A stretch of DNA of 64,000 bases from JAFAGX01 sp963759875 (lineage in GTDB: Bacteria; Acidobacteriota; Terriglobia; Terriglobales; Acidobacteriaceae). The notes under the pieces are model-generated. The model did no database searches. It was given only the letters and a program-made list of their open reading frames with translations, and was not told the DNA's origin. Each line of letters starts with the position of its first letter. Within the stretch, counting starts at the first letter, position 1. The position numbers were made by a program, and so were the translations under genes. The DNA is taken from positions 62,001 through 126,000 of the forward strand of contig CAVXBB010000016.1 of assembly GCA_963759875.1 (NCBI GenBank), in the 5' to 3' direction. Shown here piece after piece: positions 18,242 through 25,884 of the stretch.

Positions 18242-18655
18242 ATGAGCAAAAAGCTGATGTTGTGTTTAGTGACTTTTTTCTTGGTTAGCGGGCTTCATGC
18301 TCAATCTGCGAGCGTGAACGCCCAGGTACCGTTCGAGTTCGTCGTAGGGGACACTATATTACCGGCTGGCACATACACCCTCAGGCCAACGGGTTTGAGT
18401 GGCGTCGTTATTCTTCAGAGTGCAGACTCAAAGAACGAGATGTTCATCACACCCTTCGCCTGCGCAGTGGACGGGTCGGAACATGGCACCAAACTAGTAT
18501 TTCGAGTCTCCGGTGGCCAATACTTCCTTTGGCGGATCTGGACGGAAGGTTACGATGAGGGCCGACAGTTGTACATCCGCCCAACTCCAGACTATGAGGC
18601 TGGCGCCACAAACACGGTCACAATAAACGCTACTGCGATCGAAGGTGCACAGTAA
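18242..18655 (+). CDS. Small secreted protein, PxGTYT-core family
   Basis: A 137-residue exported protein. Its signal peptide (MLCLVTFFLVSGLHAQSAS) is followed by NAQVPFEFVVGDTILPAGTYTLRP, LVFRVSGGQYFLWRIWTEG and a C-terminal strand. It is a clear paralogue of 19996-20418: they share the PF-FV-G...AGTYT core and ELVFRVSG..YSLW-like segments. The fold is probably a small beta sandwich. The function is unknown. GAAAGGAAAG lies 5-14 bases upstream of the ATG. Confidence 0.82.
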   Translation: MSKKLMLCLVTFFLVSGLHAQSASVNAQVPFEFVVGDTILPAGTYTLRPTGLSGVVILQSADSKNEMFITPFACAVDGSEHGTKLVFRVSGGQYFLWRIWTEGYDEGRQLYIRPTPDYEAGATNTVTINATAIEGAQ

Positions 18656-18700
18656 ATTCAGCGCCATGGGAGCGCGCAGTTGTTTGCGAATTTATAACAT

Positions 18701-18736
18701 GTGAGGTCCGCAGCTGGTTCACTCGCGAGACCTCAC
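18701..18736 (+). terminator. Possible hairpin after the small secreted protein gene
   Basis: GTGAGGTC pairs with GACCTCAC across a 20-base loop, 45 bp beyond the stop. The T run is poor, so termination is uncertain. Confidence 0.3.
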
Positions 18737-18920
18737 GCCGTCCTCGACTTTATGTCTGCTGCCACTCTCTCACAGAGGCGGCCCGGTGAAGTAAAGCAGT
18801 GCTCTAGAGCCGGAAAAGTCGACAAGAAAATGTAGTGGATCGTCCACCTAACGGATTTTTCTTAAAGGCGACAAATTCCCAGCACAACCCGAGAAGAGGG
18901 CGAATGCTCCGCGACAAACG

Positions 18921-19928
18921 CTAAAGACACTTTGCCGCGACTTCTGGCGGCACAGGGTTATAAAAGAAACCGGATGCCCACTCGAATCCGGTAATTCGCG
19001 TAATCTGGGGCAGGATCTCCAGATGCCAGTGGAAGTCATCTTCAATGGTCTTCCAGTACCCGCCTCTCGGCCGCAGGAGCGGCCGATCATGAAGCGCTAA
19101 GTTGTAGGGTGGACCAGCGAGAGTTTGATTCAGTTTGCCTAAAACCTCGCGCAGCATACGTGACAACGCGACGATCTGTTTTTCACTCATGCGACTGAAG
19201 GCGCTGCTGTGTTCCTTCGGAATCACCAGCATCTCGAATGGGAATCGTGAGGCGAACGGTACGAACGAGACAAAGTCCTCGTTTTCTGCAACCACTCGCG
19301 TGCCTTGCCTAAGCTCCTGCTGAAGCACATCGCAATAAATGCATCGCTCCTTCTGGGCAAAGTACTCGCGAGCAATCCCGAGTTTCATCTTGACCGTGCG
19401 TGGCGTTACCGCCAGCGCCATGAGTTGTGAAATCGAATGACTGATTGTATGCGCCCCAGCTTCTTCGCCCTGATTCTTGAATGCCAGCACATAGCGCATG
19501 CGCTTATCCCCTTGCAGGTCAAGAATGCGAGCTACGTACGCACGGATCACATCCGAGATCTCGTCAGGCTCAAGTTCGTGAAGGCTACGGTCGTGGCGAG
19601 GCGTTTCAACAATGATCTCGTGTGCACCGACACCGTTCATGAGATCGTGGAACCCTTCTCCGCGTCGTCCCAAATCGCCCTCAATTCTTAAGCGCGGATT
19701 GGAGTTCGGGACCACGCGAACAGACCATCCAGGCCGGTTGGGACATGAACCGGGTTTGCGTATGGCAAAGACCTCCGGTGGAGTTGATGCTTCATTGGTT
19801 TCACAGAATGGGCAGAAAGTCGTTTCTCTGACGAATTTCTTGAAATGAAAATCAGACGGCTTTACGGTAGTAGCCTCATCCATAATCACCCAGCGTCCAG
19901 TGAAAACATCTTTGCGCATTTGAGACAT
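18921..19928 (-). CDS. galT: Galactose-1-phosphate uridylyltransferase-like protein with altered active site
   Basis: A 335-residue protein of the GalT/HIT superfamily. It has the N-terminal RKDVFTGRWVI, zinc-type cysteine pairs CPFCET and CIYCDV, and the C-terminal FHWHLEILPQ. In the family the nucleophile is the second His of HPH/HSH before SQL. Here the segment AGAHTISHSISQL gives His164-Ser165-Ile166, so the nucleophilic His is replaced by Ile. The protein may therefore be a non-catalytic homologue or use another residue. No galK/galE gene is adjacent. The family call is confident; the activity is doubtful. Confidence 0.8.
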   Translation of the reverse strand: MSQMRKDVFTGRWVIMDEATTVKPSDFHFKKFVRETTFCPFCETNEASTPPEVFAIRKPGSCPNRPGWSVRVVPNSNPRLRIEGDLGRRGEGFHDLMNGVGAHEIIVETPRHDRSLHELEPDEISDVIRAYVARILDLQGDKRMRYVLAFKNQGEEAGAHTISHSISQLMALAVTPRTVKMKLGIAREYFAQKERCIYCDVLQQELRQGTRVVAENEDFVSFVPFASRFPFEMLVIPKEHSSAFSRMSEKQIVALSRMLREVLGKLNQTLAGPPYNLALHDRPLLRPRGGYWKTIEDDFHWHLEILPQITRITGFEWASGFFYNPVPPEVAAKCL

Positions 19929-19995
19929 AGAACCTCCGGCTAAGCCAAAACTAGTTGGGAAAAGCGTCTGGTTATCTGCACGTTCAAAATCCCGG

Positions 19996-20418
19996 TCACG
20001 GTTCGATCGGACTAGCCTTTACTGCGACCAAGTGTGAATCGGCGCTGGAATCTTGAGCTTCATCGAAGTGTACGTAAAATTCCAGGCAGTCAGAGAAACC
20101 CTCGGTGCGAATCTGCCAGAGAGAATATCGATCGCCGGAGACGCGAAACACGAGTTCGCTGTCACGTTCCGCTTCGTGTTCTGCAACAGACCAAGCAGGG
20201 ACGACGGTAACTTCTTTCGTGTCCGCGCTTCGAAACAGAACAGCGTCGCCACCAATGCCCATCGGCTTGATCGTGTATGTGCCAGCCTTGAATTCAACGC
20301 TACCTATGACGAAGTCGAACGGTATATTCACCTTCAATCTACTTGCCGACTGAGCATGAAGGCTGCAGGTCATGACGAAGAACAAAGCCGTGAGACACAA
20401 AACCAGCTGCTTGCGCAT
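19996..20418 (-). CDS. Small secreted protein, PxGTYT-core family (paralogue)
   Basis: A 140-residue protein with a signal peptide (LVLCLTALFFVMTCSLHAQSAS), KVNIPFDFVIGSVEFKAGTYTIKP, and ELVFRVSGDRYSLWQIRTEG. It is the closest relative in the window of 18242-18655. AAAGGATG lies just upstream of the ATG. It is divergent from the 67-residue gene, with a palindromic TGCC-N8-GGCA site between them. The function is unknown. Confidence 0.82.
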   Translation of the reverse strand: MRKQLVLCLTALFFVMTCSLHAQSASRLKVNIPFDFVIGSVEFKAGTYTIKPMGIGGDAVLFRSADTKEVTVVPAWSVAEHEAERDSELVFRVSGDRYSLWQIRTEGFSDCLEFYVHFDEAQDSSADSHLVAVKASPIEP

Positions 20419-20470
20419 AAAAACATCCTTTGATGTTCAACAACCTTCCGAACTTCTCTACATAGGTGAA

Positions 20471-20486
20471 GGCATATAGACCACCA
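20471..20486 (-). promoter_or_regulatory. Weak sigma54-like element for the paralogous secreted protein
   Basis: On the minus strand TGGTGGTCTATATGCC has GG-N10-GC spacing and lies 65 bp from the palindrome at 20550. The -24 box is poor. Confidence 0.25.
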
Positions 20487-20549
20487 AAGGCGGGCACCCG
20501 CAAATGGCTCATGAGCAGGGCAATGACGATTGAACATGATACTTGGGGC

Positions 20550-20565
20550 TGCCCATATTGCGGCA
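20550..20565. promoter_or_regulatory. Putative enhancer palindrome TGCC-N8-GGCA
   Basis: TGCCCATATTGCGGCA, a perfect match to the palindrome found upstream of the other sigma54-like promoters, 82 bp from the -24 element at 20646. Confidence 0.5.
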
Positions 20566-20645
20566 TTGACCTCAACTGGGCACGGAACGTTCTCCGCAGA
20601 TCAGCGAAATGATCGTTCCATAAGCGACTTACGAAAAGCTCGGAT

Positions 20646-20661
20646 TGGCAACCAATCTGCG
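20646..20661 (+). promoter_or_regulatory. Possible sigma54 promoter
   Basis: TGGCAACCAATCTGCG: TGGCA and CTGC with correct GG-N10-GC spacing. It reads towards the 67-residue gene at 20836 and, further on, amt. Confidence 0.45.
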
Positions 20662-20835
20662 CTTCCTGCGTGTGAATTATGAGTTCGGCACCATGTTCAA
20701 GATCACGCAGAAAACGATCCATTACTTCACTCTACGCGAAGTCTTGCTCATGGTTGCAATTAATCAACTCGAGGCCAAGCGGAAGGTTGATTCAAACTTG
20801 TGGAGCAGTTGCGGCGAGACGACTCGGAGGTGACC

Positions 20836-21039
20836 ATGTTTAGTAGCAGGCACCAGAACATTACAGCAGAGGTTGTGCCACTGGAGATTATCTGGCAAAA
20901 CCCCCTGTCTCTCGTACAAGCACACTTACGAGTTAAAGAGGTAAGTAATCCCTACTACCAATGGGCGGAACAAGCCAGAAAAATTCGCGCACGGCGCACT
21001 AACTGGGACACCAAGAATTCCTGGCATGAATCGTGGTGA
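20836..21039 (+). CDS. Small hypothetical protein
   Basis: A 67-residue basic, Trp-rich frame. It is supported mainly by a good ribosome site (CGGAGGTGACC directly before ATG) and by the sigma54-like promoter upstream. It has no signal peptide or recognisable domain; the C-terminal half is basic (EQARKIRARRTNW). It may be a real small protein of the envelope regulon or a chance frame. Confidence 0.45.
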   Translation: MFSSRHQNITAEVVPLEIIWQNPLSLVQAHLRVKEVSNPYYQWAEQARKIRARRTNWDTKNSWHESW

Positions 21040-21293
21040 GTGAGCTCTGATGTAGGGCGATTTGAGCAGCTCGGGGAACCAGATCTTCGCGCTGCGAGAC
21101 TCAGCAGTTCCATGCTGGTCACACACGCTTGTGACAAGCGGCACTGAGTTTTGCTCAGATTCCGTCCAGCCTTTGAATTTAGCAGTCATGCGCGCATTTA
21201 GGTCTGAGGGCCCTCCACCTGCGCGAGTTTCGAGTTCGGACCCCGCTCGCAAATCCGCGAGCCTTCGTACTACACATCCGCGGAGGATCTCTT

Positions 21294-22556
21294 ATGCTGC
21301 ATCTCGACACGGGCAACACCGGTTTCATGATCTTGTGCTCCAGCCTAGTCATGCTGATGACGCCCGGACTGGCATTTTTCTACGGTGGCCTGGTAGGCCG
21401 CAAAAACGTTCTGGCCATCATGATTCAGAGCTTCGTCTCCATGGGCTGGACCACGGTGATCTGGTACATCTATGGCTACTCTCTGTGTTTCAGCGGCGAC
21501 TGGCACGGGCTCATCGGCAACCTGCACAACGCCTTCTTGCGTGGGATTGATCTCAGTACGCCTTCGCCCAACCCCACGATTCCCGCATTCGTATTCATTG
21601 CGTATCAAATGATGTTTGCCATTATCACGCCGGCTCTTATTTCCGGGGCTTTTACGAATCGTGTGACCTTCAAGGCGTACATGCTATTCCTGACCGCGTG
21701 GCTCACGTTTGTTTACTTCCCGTTCGTGCACATGGTTTGGGGCGGCGGGTTCCTGCAGCAATGGGGTGTAAAGGATTTTGCCGGCGGAATCGTGGTGCAT
21801 AACATCGCCGGAGTTGCGGCATTGGCCTCAGTTATCTATGTAGGCAAGCGCCGCGTTGTCGATCGCGGTCCACACGCCATCCCCCTGGTCGCGCTCGGAA
21901 CAGGCCTCCTGTGGTTCGGATGGTACGGGTTCAATGCCGGCAGCGAAATGCGGGTTGATTCCGTCACCGCGACGGCATTCCTGAACACCGACGTCGCAGC
22001 TTCTTTTGCGGCAGTGGCCTGGCTGATGGTGGCGTGGCTGAACGAGAAAAAGCCCAAATTCCTCGGGCTGCTGACCGGTGCCGTCGCCGGACTCGCCACT
22101 GTGACTCCGGCAGCAGGATTTGTCTCCCCGACGACCGCCGTGATCATCGGCATTGTCTCCGGCGTAGTTTGCTACTACGCAGTGGAGATGAAGAACAAAT
22201 TGCAATGGGATGATGCGCTTGACGTATGGGGCGTGCACGGGGTCGGCGGCTTCCTGGGAATCGTAATGCTCGGCATTTTCGCCAACAAGCAATTCAATCC
22301 TGAAGGCGCTAATGGGCTGCTTTATGGCGATCCGGTTTTCCTGCTCAAGCAAGTGACCGCCGTGGTGTTCTCGTCCGTCTGGGCGTTCGTTTTCACATAC
22401 GCCATGCTGCGGATCATCGATGCCTTCACTGAAGTGAAAGTCAGTGAACAGTCGGAGGAGATCGGTCTCGATGAGTCGCTCCACGGGGAGCATGCCTACG
22501 AGGGGCTTGCCGAGTTGGACGTGACTCACCACCTGGAACAGGCCACCCGCCGCTGA
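21294..22556 (+). CDS. amt: Ammonium transporter (Amt/MEP/Rh)
   Basis: A 420-residue channel with about eleven membrane helices. Family signatures include MTPGLAFFYGGLVGRKNVL, the FVFIAYQMMFAIITPALI region, AGGIVVHNIAGVAAL (with the pore His) and DALDVWGVHGVGGFLG. No cleavable N-terminal signal sequence is obvious. The GGAGGA ribosome site is 8 bases upstream. No glnK/PII gene is adjacent, which is unusual for amt loci. Instead an outer-membrane porin gene follows after 10 bp, so the pair probably forms an operon moving ammonium or related small nitrogen compounds across both membranes. Confidence 0.93.
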   Translation: MLHLDTGNTGFMILCSSLVMLMTPGLAFFYGGLVGRKNVLAIMIQSFVSMGWTTVIWYIYGYSLCFSGDWHGLIGNLHNAFLRGIDLSTPSPNPTIPAFVFIAYQMMFAIITPALISGAFTNRVTFKAYMLFLTAWLTFVYFPFVHMVWGGGFLQQWGVKDFAGGIVVHNIAGVAALASVIYVGKRRVVDRGPHAIPLVALGTGLLWFGWYGFNAGSEMRVDSVTATAFLNTDVAASFAAVAWLMVAWLNEKKPKFLGLLTGAVAGLATVTPAAGFVSPTTAVIIGIVSGVVCYYAVEMKNKLQWDDALDVWGVHGVGGFLGIVMLGIFANKQFNPEGANGLLYGDPVFLLKQVTAVVFSSVWAFVFTYAMLRIIDAFTEVKVSEQSEEIGLDESLHGEHAYEGLAELDVTHHLEQATRR

Positions 22557-22566
22557 CGGGAAGGCA

Positions 22567-23772
22567 ATGACCGCACGAAGCCAGCAACGGAGGTCTTGGC
22601 TTCGGCACGGAATTCTGACGGGGATGATGCTTGCATCGTCCCCGTTATTACTTGCCCAGAGCAGCGAGCCGGCTGGCGCCGCTGCCTCGTCCACGGATCC
22701 GGTCGAGACCAAGTCCTGGTTGAGGGGAATTACCAGTAACGGATATCTATCGCTCTCCTACACCTACAACACCAACGATCCCGTACCTCGCATCAATCAG
22801 TTCCGGGTTTTTGACTTCAACGACGATGAGCCGCAACTCGACGTTGCCCAGCTTGTCACACAACACCCGGTCAGCGAGGCCGGACAGTTCGGATTTCGGC
22901 TGAACATGATTGCCGGGTCGGCAGTGCCCCGCGTAGTTGAATCACACGGCATGCACATCGCTACGACTTTCGATATTCCGGAGGTCTACCTAAGCTACGT
23001 CATTGCATTGAAGAAAGGCGTCCGCTTCGATCTCGGAAAGTTCGCTACCAACTTTGGTTATGAAGTCATCGGCGGTTACGACGGATACAACGACAATTTC
23101 AGCCGTAGCTTTATCTTCGGTTACGGCATTCCCTTTACCCACACCGGCCTGAAGCTGAGTTACCCGTTCAGCAGTCGCGTTTCCAGTGCCCTTCTGATCG
23201 CGAACGCTTGCGATTCGTTTAACCGAATGAACGGAGGCATAACATTCGGTGCACAGGTCGGTATCGTCACCTCCAAGGCCACGACTCTGACCTTTAATTT
23301 CCTGCACGGCCCGCAGCGTCTGCATAATGATCACGATAAACGCAGCCTATATGAGATGGTCGGCACGTGGAAAATATCACCGCGTCTTAGCCTCGCGTTC
23401 GATGGCCTCTATGCCGACGAAGATCACGCCGCTAGCAACGGCACAGACGACATCTGGAAAGGTTTGGCAGGTTATTCCAAATACAATTTCACCAAAGCAT
23501 GCTCACTGGCTTTTCGCGGGGAGGTGTTCGCCGACATGGGGGGCGGCCGCACCGGAGCGACTCAAACGCTGCGAGGATTCACCCTGACGCCGGAATATGA
23601 GCTGCCCGCCGAGTTCTCCCGCATCTCACACGCATTCAAGCGTGCCGACGGCAAAGTTGCACTGCGCGGGGAATTTCGCCGGGACTTCTCGGACAAGAGC
23701 ACATTTCGCCAAGGCACTGGATTTTCTAACCACCAGTTCACGACCGCGGCAAATTTGATCTACGTCTTCTGA
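22567..23772 (+). CDS. Outer-membrane beta-barrel protein (BBP2/OmpL-like porin)
   Basis: A 401-residue protein. A signal peptide (GILTGMMLASSPLLLAQSS) is followed by alternating beta-strand segments (NGYLSLSYTYNTNDP..., VRFDLGKFATNFGYEVIGG, AYSKYNF-like strands) and a C-terminal ...TTAANLIYVF ending in Phe, the outer-membrane insertion signal. Family features match the putative beta-barrel porin-2 group. It is co-transcribed with amt (10-bp spacing), suggesting it lets the transporter's substrate through the outer membrane. Confidence 0.82.
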   Translation: MTARSQQRRSWLRHGILTGMMLASSPLLLAQSSEPAGAAASSTDPVETKSWLRGITSNGYLSLSYTYNTNDPVPRINQFRVFDFNDDEPQLDVAQLVTQHPVSEAGQFGFRLNMIAGSAVPRVVESHGMHIATTFDIPEVYLSYVIALKKGVRFDLGKFATNFGYEVIGGYDGYNDNFSRSFIFGYGIPFTHTGLKLSYPFSSRVSSALLIANACDSFNRMNGGITFGAQVGIVTSKATTLTFNFLHGPQRLHNDHDKRSLYEMVGTWKISPRLSLAFDGLYADEDHAASNGTDDIWKGLAGYSKYNFTKACSLAFRGEVFADMGGGRTGATQTLRGFTLTPEYELPAEFSRISHAFKRADGKVALRGEFRRDFSDKSTFRQGTGFSNHQFTTAANLIYVF

Positions 23773-24156
23773 ACTGAGGAAGCGCAATCGTCCGTCAGTT
23801 TAGTTGTTAGATAGGACAAGTACTTGCGGTGACCTTGAAATCGGTTCGAGAGCCGGTACAGGGTTACACGGCTTGAGTTCTGGATAATTCGGAAATATCG
23901 AACGCAAAATGCGGTGTGAATCTCCCAGGTTAAGCCAACCAGCGTGATTTGGTATGTAGGTCATGGCTTTTTACTCCGACGCTTTCCCACAAGTGCATCT
24001 GTACAGCCAATGCCCTCGCTGTCCTAAGTCCCCCATCTCCAACAAGATTTTCTGAATGCCTGGCGAACTCTGCCCGTATATCGGCGGGGATTTCGGCCGG
24101 GTGCCCAAGAGTGCCCACAGATACGTGGCCGGAGAGGGGCTGGTTGATGCCAAGAG

Positions 24157-24185
24157 CAGGTCCCTCGACTGCGCTCGGGATGACA
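24157..24185. repeat. Dispersed-repeat-like element
   Basis: The minus-strand reading TGTCATCCCGAGCGCAGTCG, followed by an AGGGACCTG-type ending, resembles the TGTCATCCTGAGCGAAG-type repeats scattered through intergenic DNA of many environmental bacteria, including Acidobacteria. It is present once in this window, so the repeat call rests on recall, not on copies seen here. Confidence 0.4.
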
Positions 24186-24360
24186 GCAATTGATGGGGAT
24201 GACAGAGATTAATAAATGAGTTTACTGGCCCAGACACCGCCTTCGAACTTGCAGCGCGACGACTTTAACGCGCAGGGCGCGCCGGTGGGGCTGCCGGCGG
24301 AAGTGCAGCTGGTGGTCGACGCCAAGGTGAGTGTCGCAAGGCTCATTGTTGTAAGCGAGG

Positions 24361-24378
24361 TTGCCCGCATTTGGGCAA
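24361..24378. promoter_or_regulatory. Putative enhancer palindrome (TTGCCC-N6-GGGCAA)
   Basis: Perfect dyad, the strongest version of the TGCC-N8-GGCA motif, with its edge 83 bp from the -24 GG at 24460. Confidence 0.6.
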
Positions 24379-24458
24379 TGACCACGATGGGACAGGACCT
24401 TTCAATGACAAATAATGCTTTAACACGACCTATCAATGGCTTAGATCGACGAAGTCGA

Positions 24459-24474
24459 TGGCACGAAATCTGCT
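24459..24474 (+). promoter_or_regulatory. Putative sigma54 promoter of the RND efflux cassette
   Basis: TGGCACGAAATCTGCT against consensus TGGCACGRNNNTTGCW: one mismatch. The predicted transcription start is ~160 nt upstream of the adaptor gene. Confidence 0.6.
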
Positions 24475-24643
24475 TACTTCACCGCTGGAAATGACAAGAA
24501 CATTTTCGGTTCGACACTGCTGTGTTTACACGAGGGACTTACCAGCGAGCACATGCATGTTTCCCGTTACATGCAACTGTGCTGGTTGCGAAATTCTTTA
24601 AAGGAGTGATGCCTGAAACGGCGGATCGACAAAGGCAAAATAT

Positions 24644-25884
24644 ATGGATGCCATCTGCATAAGCAATATTTCGCACGAACATAAGAAGGACGCATCGAAG
24701 TATCAAGGCTTGGCCGCGTACTGTGGCAAGCCATTGTTGCTTCTCCTGCCACTCATCGTCATCACTATCTTCACTTTTGCGCTCTCCGCGTGTGGGCGAG
24801 GCCAGGCTGCTATCAAGCTGCCGGATACGGAGGTACTGGTTGCGCCTCCTGTTCAGCAAGACGTGCCGGTGCACAGCGAATGGGTTGCGACACTCGACGG
24901 GTATGTGAACGCCGAAATCCGACCTCAGGTTTCCGGCTACTCATCAAGCAAAACTATAAAGAGGGTTCGGTCGTACGCAAAAATCAAGTTCTGTTCGAAA
25001 TCGATCCGAGACCCTTCCAAGCGACACTCGACCGTGCCAAGGGCGACCTTGCCCAGGCAGAAGCGCACTGAGCAAAAGCACGATCGATGTAGACCGCGAT
25101 ACACCGCTGGTTGCACAGAAGGCTGTCCCAAAGGAAAAGTTGGATAACGAGATCCAGGCGAAGCGCGCGGCCGAGGCCGCGGTCGAATCAGGCAAGGCTG
25201 CGGTGGAACGGGCACAGCTCGATCTCGGCTGGACAAATGTCACGTCGCTGGTCGATGGCATTGCGGGAATTTGCCGAAGTCCAGATGGGAAATCTGGTGG
25301 GGCCCAATTCTCACCTGACTTCCGTTTCGCAGGTCGATCCTATAAAGGTGTATTTCCCTGTGAGCGAACAGGAGTATCTGCGGGCGAATCACCTCAGCTC
25401 GACCGGACAGCCAATGAACTTATTCGACAGCTCACCGGAGCTGATCCTGGCGGATGGCACAGTGTATCGGCAGACGGGAAAGATTCTGCTGACCGACCGC
25501 CAGGTAGATACCAATACCGGGACGATTCGCCTGGTGGCGGCATTCCCTAATCCCGGCAACATTCTGCGTCCTGGCCAGTATGGGCGTGTGCGAATCCAGA
25601 CCAGCTTCAAAAAAGGCGCGCTGCTGGTGCCGCAGAGCGCGGTCAAAGAACTTCAGGGAGGGTACCAGGTCGCGCTCGTGGGAGCCGATAACAAAGCGAT
25701 GATTCGCCCAGTTAAGGCGGGGGAGAAGGTGGGGACGATGTGGGTCATCGACGATGGATTGAAGCCGGGCGACCAAGTCATCGTGGAAGGCGTGGAAAAA
25801 GTAAAGGATGGAACTCCCGTGGTTCCCAAGCCGGCAAAAATTCAGGGGGAAGGAACGCTAAGCCATGTCTCGATTCTTCATTAA
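24644..25884 (+). pseudogene. RND efflux periplasmic adaptor (AcrA/MexA type), frameshifted
   Basis: Lipoprotein-like start (LSACGRG), then recognisable adaptor blocks spread over three frames. These are VAPPVQQDVPVHSEWVATLDGYVNAEIRPQVSGY, then KEGSVVRKNQVLFEIDPRPFQATLDRAKGDLAQAEA, then a coiled-coil hairpin segment, then AEVQMGNLVGPNSHLTSVSQVDPIKVYFPVSEQEYL to the end. Shifts lie near 24943 (one C apparently missing), 25070 (one C missing) and 25273 (one T extra). Apart from the shifts the codons stay conserved. In an intact form it would link the pump to the outer-membrane channel. The end overlaps the pump start by 20 bp. Confidence 0.85.

Larger units (their letters stand above)
23773..24643. 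other. Long non-coding interval upstream of the efflux cassette
   Basis: About 870 bp with no supported gene. It holds a dispersed-repeat-like segment (24157-24185), a palindrome (24361-24378) and a sigma54-like promoter (24459-24474). A frame at 24216-24400 has coding-like composition (LPAEVQLVVDAK) and may be a gene remnant, but no family was recognised. Confidence 0.5.

Noticed and set aside
20339..20722. 127-residue minus-strand frame
   Set aside because: It covers the start of the small secreted protein gene and its promoter region, has no ribosome site and has no domain-like composition.
21139..21156. Sigma54-like CGGCACTGAGTTTTGCT upstream of amt
   Set aside because: The spacing is GG-N11-GC, one base too long, and the segment is explained by a CTGAG-N5-CTCAG hairpin. 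No TGCC-N8-GGCA palindrome lies at the expected distance.
24069..24085. TGCCC...GGCG near-palindrome
   Set aside because: One half-site mismatch and no -24/-12 element at a suitable distance; the perfect palindrome at 24361 explains the region better.
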